The translations under genes and the position numbers were made by a program. The notes beneath the pieces are model-generated. The model was given only the letters and a program-made list of their open reading frames with translations, was not told the origin of the DNA and ran no database searches. Below, piece after piece: positions 34,908 through 42,750 of a stretch of DNA of 64,000 nt (position 1 is its first letter; the number at the start of each line of letters is the position of its first letter). Source of the DNA: JBGTFE01 sp049799955 (GTDB lineage: Bacteria > Acidobacteriota > Blastocatellia > Pyrinomonadales > Pyrinomonadaceae); assembly GCA_049799955.1 (NCBI GenBank), contig JBARIW010000131.1:8267-72266 (forward strand), in the 5' to 3' direction.

Positions 34908-35556
34908 ATTAAGAATTCTGATTGTTGAAGACCACGAAACGGTGCGTGAAGGTTTAAAGTTAATCGTCGAATCGCAAGAGGATATGGAAGTCGTCGGCGA
35001 AGCGGGCGACGGGCGTAAAGCTATTGAAATGGCGCAGGCGCTCACGCCCGACATTGTACTGATGGATGTTTCGATGCCCGTGCTCAGCGGTTTGCTTGCT
35101 TCGGCAAAGCTGAAAAGAATTATGCCCGATATTAAAATCCTGACCTTAACGCGCCATACTGACGAAGCGTATCTGCAAGAGCTTCTGCAAGCCGGTGTTT
35201 CCGGCTATGTTTTAAAGCAGAGCGCGTCCAAAGAACTGCTCGGCGCTATTCGCGCCATCGCCGCGGGCGACAAATATCTCGACCCGGCAATCACGGGCAA
35301 AGTTTTCGACGGCTATATAGAAAAACTCGGTAAACTGCGCGGCGAGACGCGCGGCGCGCAGCTTTCGGGGCGTGAATCGGAGACACTGCGCCTCATCGCG
35401 CTCGGTTACAGCAATAAGGAAATCGCCGAACAATTCGACCTCAGCATCAAAACCATCGAGACACACAAAGCTAATGCCCTGCAAAAACTCAATCTCACCA
35501 GCCGCAAAGATATTATTCGTTACGCTATCCTCCAGGGCTGGATGCAGGAAAATTAA
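34897..35556 (+). CDS. NarL/LuxR-type response regulator
   Basis: The 219-residue regulator has a receiver domain (ILIVEDHETVREGL, phospho-acceptor Asp57 in VLMDVSMP, Lys in VLKQSA) and a C-terminal LuxR-type helix-turn-helix at about 155-215 (LSGRESETLRLIALGYSNKEIAEQFDLSIKTIETHKANALQKL). Its ATG at 34897, with AAGGAG just before it, overlaps the end of the kinase gene by 11 nt; an upstream in-frame ATG at 34822 lies inside the kinase. The cognate kinase is clearly the preceding gene. A GGGAAAATCCC palindrome family near signalling genes in this window is a possible target (inference). Confidence 0.92.
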   Translation: MTSKLRILIVEDHETVREGLKLIVESQEDMEVVGEAGDGRKAIEMAQALTPDIVLMDVSMPVLSGLLASAKLKRIMPDIKILTLTRHTDEAYLQELLQAGVSGYVLKQSASKELLGAIRAIAAGDKYLDPAITGKVFDGYIEKLGKLRGETRGAQLSGRESETLRLIALGYSNKEIAEQFDLSIKTIETHKANALQKLNLTSRKDIIRYAILQGWMQEN

Positions 35557-35616
35557 TGCTCCGGTGATTGGGAAAGCACCGGCAAAATATATTTTTGAAT
35601 TCTCTAAAATCCAATT

Positions 35617-35637
35617 ATCAGGAAAATCCCTATTGAT
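35617..35637. promoter_or_regulatory. GGAAAATCCC palindrome upstream of CheY-like gene
   Basis: ATCAGGAAAATCCCTATTGAT matches the better-conserved palindrome at 36240-36256. It is followed by CTTTTCCCGATAGGCG, again like the other copies. It lies 112 nt before the ATG of the CheY-like gene. Confidence 0.5.
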
Positions 35638-35748
35638 TTTTCGCCTTTTCCCGATAGGCGCGAAACGCTTTTCGCGATAATAATAAATTCTATATAACAA
35701 AAATCCATACAATCAATGTTTTGAGCGGCATTCGTAAATGTTTTTGAT

Positions 35749-36207
35749 ATGGTTAATGCGCAAAACAATAGAAGTTTAAACGCGCCCGAAACTTCGGGTT
35801 ACGGGCAATCGAATGAACCGATTCCGGTTGTTTTGATTGTTGACGACGATGACGACAGCCGTTTAATGCTCAAAATTATACTGGAAATCTGGAAGTATCA
35901 GGTCATCGAAGCAACAGACGGCATCGAAGCGCTAAATATCGCGGAAAATTCCTGTCCCGACCTGATTCTGATGGATGTCAGAATGCCGCGTCTGGACGGT
36001 TTTGGCGTAACCTGTCAAATTCGTCAATCGACAAAAATCGAAAGCGTCCCGATTATCTTTCTTTCGGGCTGCGCCGAAGCAAGCTATAAACAAGAGGCAT
36101 CTGCCGTCGGCGGGAACGAGTATCTGGTGAAACCGCTGGATTTTGAAGAACTGGAAATTACTCTCGGCAAATACATTCGCCCGTCGCAGGAAATTTCAAT
36201 TTTATAA
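35749..36207 (+). CDS. CheY-like single-domain response regulator
   Basis: The 152-residue protein has about 25 disordered N-terminal residues and one receiver domain: acidic pocket VDDDDDS at 31-37, phospho-acceptor Asp76 in LILMDVRMP, Ser in FLSGCAE and Lys in EYLVKPLDF. There is no output domain. It follows the NarL-type system after 192 nt and probably serves as an additional phosphate acceptor of the same or another kinase. A second receiver-only protein is encoded at 60358. Confidence 0.9.
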   Translation: MVNAQNNRSLNAPETSGYGQSNEPIPVVLIVDDDDDSRLMLKIILEIWKYQVIEATDGIEALNIAENSCPDLILMDVRMPRLDGFGVTCQIRQSTKIESVPIIFLSGCAEASYKQEASAVGGNEYLVKPLDFEELEITLGKYIRPSQEISIL

Positions 36208-36239
36208 TTTCTTCTAAAAAAGGCGATAACCCAAGTCTG

Positions 36240-36312
36240 ATAGGGAAAATCCCTATTAAAACTTCGCTTCTTTCCGATTCAGGAAAATTTTCCAATATGA
36301 GATAAACAGATA
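36240..36312 (+). promoter_or_regulatory. Upstream module with perfect AGGGAAAATCCCT palindrome
   Basis: ATAGGGA-AAA-TCCCTAT (36240-36256) is a perfect 17-nt palindrome. About 17 nt later come TTTCCGATTCAGGAAAATTTTCC and TGAGATAAA. The same order of elements occurs at 45464-45622. It lies about 230 nt upstream of the glycosyltransferase gene and also downstream of the CheY-like gene; a regulator-binding region is the likeliest role. Confidence 0.5.
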
Positions 36313-36404
36313 TATAAATTTGATTCTTTTGAACAAGAATTTTTCTTAAACAAAAGTTTCGTGGCGAATTTTAGGATTCGCGGCATCCGGGTTTAGGGTT
36401 AAAC

Positions 36405-36436
36405 GGAGAGTGTTTTTATAGCTCTCCTATTTTTTA
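36405..36436 (+). terminator. Terminator or attenuator in the glycosyltransferase leader
   Basis: GGAGAG (36405-36410) pairs with CTCTCC (36422-36427), followed by TATTTTTT. It lies 47 nt before the glycosyltransferase ATG and downstream of the palindrome module, so it would act inside the leader if transcription starts near that module. A second hairpin (CGAAT/ATTCG) precedes it. Attenuation is inferred, not shown. Confidence 0.55.
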
Positions 36437-36482
36437 CTTATTTTAGCTTCGCGGCTTATCTGCGAGCTTTGTAAGAAAATCA

Positions 36483-37733
36483 ATGTCGCGGCAAATATTT
36501 ATGTTAGAAAGATTTAGCTCGAATTTAAAATGCGCGGGTAAGGAAATTGAATCGATGACTGATGAAAAAGCCGTGCAGGCTTCGTATTTGAATGGCGAAA
36601 ATGAAAGTTTCGCGATGATTTGTCTTTCGCATCTGCGTTGGGATTTCGTCTACCAGCGCCCGCAGCATCTGCTTAGCCGTTTTGCGAAAAATAACCGGGT
36701 TTTCTTCTTTGAAGAGCCGATTTTTTCAGACCGACCGACTTTTTTGGACATAAGCCAAAGAGAAGATAATTTATTTGTTGTCGTTCCGCACATTTCTCAC
36801 GCCGACAGGGAAAGCTCGGAGGTTTCGGACATCGAGCGGGCAATGCTCGAAAAACTAATTCAAACGAAAGAGTTAAACGATTTTGTTTTGTGGTTTTACA
36901 CGCCGACGGCGATGGATTTCGCCGGGCATCTTCAATCGAAAGCGACGATTTTCGATTGTATGGACGAGCTTTCGGCGTTTAAAAACGCGCCGCCGAAGCT
37001 GCTCGAAAACGAAAGAAAGCTGCTCGAAAAAGCCGATTTGGTTTTCACCGGCGGGCAGAGTTTATACGAAGCGAAAAAAGACAGGCACGAGCGAGTTTTC
37101 GCTTTTCCGTCGAGCATCGATGTCGAGCATTTCCGAGCCGCGCGAAATATTGAGAACGAACCCGAAGACCAGCGGGAAATTCCGCATCCGAAACTCGGCT
37201 TTTGCGGTGTAATCGACGAGCGAATGGACATAGATTTACTGGCGCGCGCGGCGGATTTGCGACCTGACTGGCAATTCGTAATGATTGGTCCGGTCGTCAA
37301 AATCGCCGAAGAAGATTTGCCGCGCCGCGACAATATTCATTATCTCGGCGGAAAAGATTACAAGGATTTGCCGGATTATCTTTCGGGCTGGGACATCGCG
37401 CTGATGCCGTTTGCGATGAACGAATCGACCAAATTTATCAGTCCGACGAAAACGCCCGAATATCTGGCGGCTGGACTTCCCGTAATTTCCACGCCGGTTC
37501 GTGATGTCGTCAGACCTTATTACGAAATTAATCTGGTCGAAATCGCGCAAACGGCGGAGGAATTCGTCGAAGCGGGCGAGCGAATTCTAAGGAGAAAAGA
37601 TTCCGCCGAATGGCTAAGCCGCGCCGATGAATTTTTGTCGAAAATGTCCTGGGACAAAACGTGGGCGGAAATGAATCGGTTGATTAAAGAAACGATTGCC
37701 CGAAAGCCGAAAGCGGCGAAAATGGCGGTTTAG
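36483..37733 (+). CDS. Glycosyltransferase (GT4-like)
   Basis: The 416-residue protein has the features of a retaining GT-B glycosyltransferase related to those written with glf in galactofuranose or exopolysaccharide clusters: SHLRWDFVYQRPQHLLSRF near the N-terminus, FDCMDELSAF, and a C-terminal donor domain with FCGVIDERMDIDLL and SPTKTPEYLAAGLPVISTPV, whose Glu is typical of the EX7E-type motif. The ATG at 36483 has no good ribosome site; an ATG at 36555 (MTDEKAVQAS) follows AAGGAAA and may be the real start. It is the first gene of a co-directional cluster running to galK. Confidence 0.82.
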   Translation: MSRQIFMLERFSSNLKCAGKEIESMTDEKAVQASYLNGENESFAMICLSHLRWDFVYQRPQHLLSRFAKNNRVFFFEEPIFSDRPTFLDISQREDNLFVVVPHISHADRESSEVSDIERAMLEKLIQTKELNDFVLWFYTPTAMDFAGHLQSKATIFDCMDELSAFKNAPPKLLENERKLLEKADLVFTGGQSLYEAKKDRHERVFAFPSSIDVEHFRAARNIENEPEDQREIPHPKLGFCGVIDERMDIDLLARAADLRPDWQFVMIGPVVKIAEEDLPRRDNIHYLGGKDYKDLPDYLSGWDIALMPFAMNESTKFISPTKTPEYLAAGLPVISTPVRDVVRPYYEINLVEIAQTAEEFVEAGERILRRKDSAEWLSRADEFLSKMSWDKTWAEMNRLIKETIARKPKAAKMAV

Positions 37734-37780
37734 TTTCGGAAAATAGATTTAGTAATTTTAGAACAAGGGGAATAAAAAAG

Positions 37781-38983
37781 ATGTTTGATTATTTAATTGT
37801 CGGAGCGGGCTTTGCCGGCAGCGTGCTGGCGGAGCGCCTTGCAAACGGCTCGAATAAAAAGGTTTTAATTTGCGACCGGCGACCGCACATTGGCGGCAAC
37901 GCTTATGATTTTTACAACGACGAAGGAATTTTGATTCACAAATACGGTCCGCATATTTTCCACACTAACTCAAAAGACGTTTTCGATTATCTCGGCAGAT
38001 TTACCGAGTGGCGCGAATATCAGCACAGAGTTTTAGCCAATGTTGACGGAATGCTGGTTCCGATGCCGATTAATCTGGATACGATAAATAAGCTTTACGG
38101 TTTGAATCTGACGGCTTTTGAGGTCGAAGATTTCTTCAAAAAACACGCCGAGTCTTGTGAAAATATTCGCACGTCCGAAGATGTCGTCGTATCGAAAGTC
38201 GGGCGCGAGCTTTACGAAAAGTTTTTTAAAAATTACACGCGCAAACAATGGGGCTTAGACCCTTCGGAGCTGGACGCTTCGGTAACGGCGCGCGTTCCGA
38301 CCAGAACGAACCGCGACGACCGTTATTTCACCGATTCGTTTCAGGCGATGCCGAAACACGGCTACACGCGAATGTTCGAGAAAATGCTCGATAGCCCGAA
38401 CATTAAAATCATGCTCAACTGCGATTACCGGGAAATTGCCAATCAAATTCAATACAAGGAAATGATTTACACCGGACCGGTTGACGCGTTTTTTAACTAC
38501 GCTTACGGAAAACTGCCTTATCGTTCATTGGAATTTAAACACGAAACGCACGATGCGGAGCAGTTTCAAGCCGCGCCGGTCGTCAATTATCCGAACGACC
38601 AAGCCTACACGCGCATTACCGAATTTAAGTATCTGACCGGACAGGAACACAAGAAAACGAGCATCGTTTATGAATATCCGCAAGCCAACGGCGACCCGTA
38701 TTACCCGATTCCGCGCAAGGAAAACGCGGAAATCTACGCAAAATATAAAAAACTCGCCGACGCGCGCGAAGACGTGCATTTCGTCGGGCGACTGGCGACT
38801 TATAAATATTACAATATGGATCAAATTGTCGCGCAGGCGCTGACGACTTACGGCAAAATCGAGAAAATGAAACGTAAGGAAGCGACGGTTTTCACGGCGG
38901 CAACCGGCAAAGTTTCGATGCCGATTTCGGTTATTCCGACAAAAACGAACGGCGGCAACGGCAATGCGGTTGCTAATACTTAA
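37781..38983 (+). CDS. glf: UDP-galactopyranose mutase
   Basis: The 400-residue flavoprotein starts with the FAD-binding motif DYLIVGAGFAGSVLAERLA and carries the UGM signatures RRPHIGGNAYD, HKYGPHIFHTN, GYTRMFEKML and the C-terminal FVGRLATYKYYNMDQIV. It interconverts UDP-galactopyranose and UDP-galactofuranose. An AAGGGGAA site precedes the ATG. With galE, galT and galK next to it the cluster can make UDP-galactose from galactose or UDP-glucose and convert it to the furanose donor; the upstream glycosyltransferase is a candidate user. Confidence 0.95.
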   Translation: MFDYLIVGAGFAGSVLAERLANGSNKKVLICDRRPHIGGNAYDFYNDEGILIHKYGPHIFHTNSKDVFDYLGRFTEWREYQHRVLANVDGMLVPMPINLDTINKLYGLNLTAFEVEDFFKKHAESCENIRTSEDVVVSKVGRELYEKFFKNYTRKQWGLDPSELDASVTARVPTRTNRDDRYFTDSFQAMPKHGYTRMFEKMLDSPNIKIMLNCDYREIANQIQYKEMIYTGPVDAFFNYAYGKLPYRSLEFKHETHDAEQFQAAPVVNYPNDQAYTRITEFKYLTGQEHKKTSIVYEYPQANGDPYYPIPRKENAEIYAKYKKLADAREDVHFVGRLATYKYYNMDQIVAQALTTYGKIEKMKRKEATVFTAATGKVSMPISVIPTKTNGGNGNAVANT

Positions 38984-38995
38984 AAGGGGAAAATT

Positions 38996-39229
38996 ATGAA
39001 TAAATCAGAAAATATAGTCGATGATAAAGGTACGACTCAGGAAGAAGCGCAAAGCTTGCTGGAAAATTTTTGTCTGAACGGTTTTGATGACATTGACGAA
39101 GCGGCACTCGTGCTCGGCAGACCGACTGAAGAATTGACAAATTTTATTAACGGCGATGAAGTAATCGACGATGATTTAATAATGAAAGTGCGCGGCATCG
39201 CGCAGGAGCGCGCGATAGAAATTGAATAA
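38996..39229 (+). CDS. Small acidic protein between glf and galE
   Basis: The 77-residue acidic protein (MNKSENIVDDKGTTQEEAQS...) has an AAAAGGGGAAAATT leader and lies 12 nt after glf. A segment (FDDIDEAALVLGRPTEELTNFINGDEVIDDDLIMKVRGIAQER) looks like a degenerate Cro/C1-type helix-turn-helix with the pattern of xre-like antitoxins, but no DNA-binding residues are convincing. The function is unknown; it is translated in the glycan operon. Confidence 0.65.
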   Translation: MNKSENIVDDKGTTQEEAQSLLENFCLNGFDDIDEAALVLGRPTEELTNFINGDEVIDDDLIMKVRGIAQERAIEIE

Positions 39230-39259
39230 CGAAACGGCGATTGCCCGGCAAAGGAGAAT

Positions 39260-40264
39260 ATGCGGATTTTGGTTACAGGCGGCGCGGGATACATCGGAAG
39301 CATCGTTGCGGAAGAATTAATAAAATCCGGTCATACAGTTACCGTTTACGATAATCTGGTCAAGGGACACGCCGAAGCGGTCGCGCCCGAAGCCGAATTT
39401 ATCGAAGGCGATTTGCATGATTCGGATTTTCTCAAACGAGTTTTCCGGCAAAGCGAAATCGAAGCCGTGATTCATCTCGCGGCATATTCTCTGGTCGGCG
39501 AATCGGTGCAAAGTCCGGCGAAATATTATGAAAATAATGTCGTCGCCGGATTAAAACTGCTCGACGCGATGAACGCTTCGGAAGTCAGAAAAATCGTTTT
39601 TTCTTCGACCGCCGCCGTTTACGGCGAACCGGAAAAGCAGCCGATTACCGAAGACGACCGGCTCGCGCCGACGAATCCTTACGGCGAAACGAAGCTAGCT
39701 TTTGAAAACGCGCTGCGCTGGTATGAAAAGGCTTACGATTTCAAATACGCGAGCCTTCGTTATTTTAACGCGGCGGGCGCAAGCCAAAGATGCGGCGAGC
39801 TGCACGAACCGGAAACGCATCTGATTCCGCTCGTTTTGCAAGCCGCGCTCGGAAAAATTCCGTTTGTAGAAATTTTCGGCGAAGACTATCACACGCGCGA
39901 CGGAACGTGCGTCCGCGATTATATTCACGTCATCGATTTGGCGCGGGCGCATATTCTCGCGCTCGGCATTTTGGACGAAAGAAGCCGGGTTTACAATCTC
40001 GGCTGCGGCGGCGCGGGCTATACGGTGCGCGAAGTTATCGACACGGCGCGAGAAGTTACGGGCTTGGAAATTCCGGTTCGCATCGGCGAAAGGCGCGCGG
40101 GCGACCCGGCGGTTTTGATTGCCGCGTCCGACCGTATAAAAAGCGAGCTTGGCTGGCAGCCGGAGTTTCAGGATTTGCGCGTCATCGTCGAATCGGCTTG
40201 GGCGTGGATGAGAAATAATTTGCGGAAAGCTAAAACGGAGAACGCCGTTTCGCGCCCGGTTTAA
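39260..40264 (+). CDS. galE: UDP-glucose 4-epimerase
   Basis: The 334-residue extended SDR has the NAD-binding GGAGYIGS motif at the N-terminus, the catalytic SST...YGETK pair (Tyr and Lys), RYFNAAGAS, and DYIHVIDLARAHI near the C-terminus. It interconverts UDP-glucose and UDP-galactose. AAGGAG lies just before the ATG. Its stop overlaps the start of the next small gene (TAATG), so the genes are coupled. Confidence 0.95.
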   Translation: MRILVTGGAGYIGSIVAEELIKSGHTVTVYDNLVKGHAEAVAPEAEFIEGDLHDSDFLKRVFRQSEIEAVIHLAAYSLVGESVQSPAKYYENNVVAGLKLLDAMNASEVRKIVFSSTAAVYGEPEKQPITEDDRLAPTNPYGETKLAFENALRWYEKAYDFKYASLRYFNAAGASQRCGELHEPETHLIPLVLQAALGKIPFVEIFGEDYHTRDGTCVRDYIHVIDLARAHILALGILDERSRVYNLGCGGAGYTVREVIDTAREVTGLEIPVRIGERRAGDPAVLIAASDRIKSELGWQPEFQDLRVIVESAWAWMRNNLRKAKTENAVSRPV

Positions 40265-40449
40265 TGAAAAAGGAAAGTATAAATTCAGGCGATTTTTCTT
40301 CGATGCGATGCCGCGAAATCACTTTGGCGGACGGGCGTTATATGATTTTTTATACCTTCGACGAATCGCTTTCGAGCGCGTCTGTAGTTAAAGAAAAAGA
40401 GTTCCAGCCGAAACCCGTATTGAAAGCGGCTGAAGAAAAAAATGTCTGA
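40264..40449 (+). CDS. Small protein coupled between galE and galT
   Basis: A 61-residue protein begins at the ATG overlapping the galE stop and itself overlaps the start of galT by 8 nt. The core (MRCREITLADGRYMIFYTFDE) looks like two beta strands; the Lys/Glu-rich ends are probably flexible. I do not recognise it. Overlaps on both sides support real translation, and it could simply couple galE to galT translation. Confidence 0.6.
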   Translation: MKKESINSGDFSSMRCREITLADGRYMIFYTFDESLSSASVVKEKEFQPKPVLKAAEEKNV

Positions 40450-41431
40450 ACTGCGCTTTAATCCGATGCTCGACGAATGGCTGGCGACCGCTACGCACCG
40501 GCAGGAAAGAACTTTTCTGCCGCCGACGGATTTCTGCCCGCTTTGCCCGACCGTCGAAGGCGGTTTTCCGACTGAAGTTCCTGCCGAAACATATGATATT
40601 GTCGCTTTTGAAAACCGTTTTCCGAGCCTGAAAAGAGAGACTGAAAAGCCTGCAATCGATTCCACCGAGCTTTATCCGGCGCGCCCTTCGCAAGGCGTTT
40701 GCGAGGTAATTCTTTATTCGCCGAATCATTCGACGACTCTGGCAAATGAGCCGGTCGAGCGGATTTATAAGCTCGTAATGGTTTGGCGGCATCGCTTCAG
40801 CAATTTGGAAACGTTTGATTTCGTTAAATACGTCTTCATTTTCGAAAACAAGGGCGAAGCCGTCGGCGTAACTTTATCGCATCCGCACGGGCAAATTTAC
40901 GCTTATCCGTTCGTCCCGCCGCTAATCGAAAAAGAAATCGAGCAATCGCGCCAGTATAAAGCCGAAAAGCGAAATTGCCTGCTCTGCGATATTCTCGCGG
41001 AAGAAAAGCGATTTGAAAAAAGAATCGTCGCCGAAAACGCGTCTTTTATCGCTTACATTCCGTTTTTTGCCCGTTATCCATACGAAACACACGTCTCGCC
41101 AAAACGACATCTTCAAGCCCTGACGGATTTTACGCGGCAGGAAGAACTCGATTTAGCGGAGATTCTAAAACAAGTCCTGTCGGCTTTCGACGCGCTTTTT
41201 AATTTTTCTTTTCCATATATAATGGCGATTCACTCTCGCCCGTCAGACGGCGCGGATTACGATTTCTATCATTTTCACATCGAATTTTACCCGCCGATGC
41301 GAACCGCGACGAAAATGAAATTTTTAGCCGGGAGCGAAGCCGGCGCGGGAATGTTTATCAACGATACTTTGCCCGAAGTGAAAGCGTTGGAATTAAGAAA
41401 TCTGGTTGTGCCGGTCGAGTGGAAAATTTAA
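40442..41431 (+). CDS. galT: Galactose-1-phosphate uridylyltransferase
   Basis: The 329-residue HIT-superfamily enzyme has a zinc-binding CPLC at 32-35 and the catalytic SHPHGQ at 146-151, with His149 as the uridylylated residue. HFHIEFYPP (the second histidine motif) lies near the C-terminus. It transfers UMP from UDP-glucose to galactose-1-phosphate. It overlaps the preceding small gene and its stop is 2 nt before the galK ATG, so the Leloir genes form one operon. Confidence 0.93.
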   Translation: MSELRFNPMLDEWLATATHRQERTFLPPTDFCPLCPTVEGGFPTEVPAETYDIVAFENRFPSLKRETEKPAIDSTELYPARPSQGVCEVILYSPNHSTTLANEPVERIYKLVMVWRHRFSNLETFDFVKYVFIFENKGEAVGVTLSHPHGQIYAYPFVPPLIEKEIEQSRQYKAEKRNCLLCDILAEEKRFEKRIVAENASFIAYIPFFARYPYETHVSPKRHLQALTDFTRQEELDLAEILKQVLSAFDALFNFSFPYIMAIHSRPSDGADYDFYHFHIEFYPPMRTATKMKFLAGSEAGAGMFINDTLPEVKALELRNLVVPVEWKI

Positions 41432-41433
41432 GA

Positions 41434-42588
41434 ATGGAAACCGCTAAGCTGCGCGAAAAATTCCGGCAAATCTGCGGACGCGAGCCGCGCCTTTTTCGCG
41501 CTCCGGGCAGAGTCAATCTCATCGGCGAACATACCGACTATAACGACGGCTTTGTTTTCCCTTTTGCCATTGACCGCGAAACTTTCGTCGCGGGCGCGGC
41601 GCGGCAGGGCTTAAAAATAAACGTTCACGCCCTCGATGTCGGCGAAGTTTTTTCGTTTGATTTGCGCGACGAGACATTCGGGCGGCGCGGAAATTGGATT
41701 GATTATGTCGAAGGCGCGGCGCGATGCGTGAATAAGCGTTTCGCTTTAAGACGCGGCGCGGATTTGATTTTTTCTTCGACCGTTCCGATAGGCGCGGGAC
41801 TTTCCTCGTCCGCCGCGCTGGAAGTTTCCGTCGGGTTTGCCTTGCTCGCGCTCAGCGAAATTGAAATCAATCGAAAAGAATTAGCTTTTGCCGCGCAGGA
41901 AGCCGAACACGAATTCGTCGGCGTTCGTTCGGGAATTATGGACCAGTTCGCGTCCGTATTCGGCGAGAAAAATCACGCGCTGCTGCTTGATTGCCGCTCG
42001 CTCGAAATCGAACAGATTCCGCTTGAAATCGGCGAGACGGTCATTGCCGTCTGCGATTCGCGCGTCAAACACGAATTAGCCGCGGGCGAATACAATCGGC
42101 GGCGGCGCGAATGTGAGACGGGCGTTGAGATTTTGCGCGAAGCATTACCGGATGTCAAGAGTCTGCGCGATTTGAGCTTTGAGCAATTTGAAAAATATCA
42201 AAATCTGCTGCCTGAAAAGATAAAACGCAGGTGTCGCCACGTCGTTACGGAAAACGTCCGAACGCTCGCGGCGGCAAAATGTCTGCGCGAAAAGAATTTT
42301 CAAAAAGCCGGACAATTTATGTTTCTGTCGCACGAATCACTGCGCGACGATTACGAAGTCAGTTGCCCGGAACTGGATGAATTAGTTGAAATTGCCGAAA
42401 AAGTCGAAGGAGTTTTCGGCGCGCGGATGACCGGCGGCGGTTTCGGCGGCTGTACCGTGAATTTGCTTGAGCGCGAGGCTTACGAAGAATTCCAAAAACA
42501 AATCAATCGAAACTATTCGGAGAAATTCGGCTTCGCGCCGGAAATTTATCTTTTTCGGGCAAGCGACGGCGCAAGCGAGATAATCTGA
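41434..42588 (+). CDS. galK: Galactokinase
   Basis: The 384-residue GHMP kinase contains FRAPGRVNLIGEHTDYNDG (substrate-binding signature), VPIGAGLSSSAALEV (ATP loop) and GARMTGGGFGGCTV (motif 3). It phosphorylates galactose. The ATG at 41434 is preferred to a GTG at 41419 inside galT. There is no mutarotase gene in the window. A 9-nt repeat hairpin after the stop separates it from the converging GH1-like genes. Confidence 0.94.
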   Translation: METAKLREKFRQICGREPRLFRAPGRVNLIGEHTDYNDGFVFPFAIDRETFVAGAARQGLKINVHALDVGEVFSFDLRDETFGRRGNWIDYVEGAARCVNKRFALRRGADLIFSSTVPIGAGLSSSAALEVSVGFALLALSEIEINRKELAFAAQEAEHEFVGVRSGIMDQFASVFGEKNHALLLDCRSLEIEQIPLEIGETVIAVCDSRVKHELAAGEYNRRRRECETGVEILREALPDVKSLRDLSFEQFEKYQNLLPEKIKRRCRHVVTENVRTLAAAKCLREKNFQKAGQFMFLSHESLRDDYEVSCPELDELVEIAEKVEGVFGARMTGGGFGGCTVNLLEREAYEEFQKQINRNYSEKFGFAPEIYLFRASDGASEII

Positions 42589-42640
42589 TTTCAGCTTATA
42601 AAAACTCAGGTTGCCAGTTATCAAAGGTTAAGAATTTTTG

Positions 42641-42720
42641 CCCGCGAAATACGCGAAATGACACGAAAAAAAAAGAACAATCAATTACTCTTGTTTTAAT
42701 TTTTAGCGTATTTCGCGGGT
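42641..42720. repeat. Nonamer-repeat hairpin, unit CGCGAAATA
   Basis: CCCGCGAAATACGC (42641-42654) is complementary to GCGTATTTCGCGGG (42706-42719), and a further A/T-rich stretch extends the pairing. The left arm continues CGCGAAATGACACGAAAA, so the unit is 9 nt. An outer imperfect pair (CAGTTATCAAAGG and ATAACCGGCAG region) flanks it. It lies between converging galK and a GH1-like gene. Confidence 0.7.
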
Positions 42721-42750
42721 AGTTTCTTCATAATTTTTATAACCGGCAGC

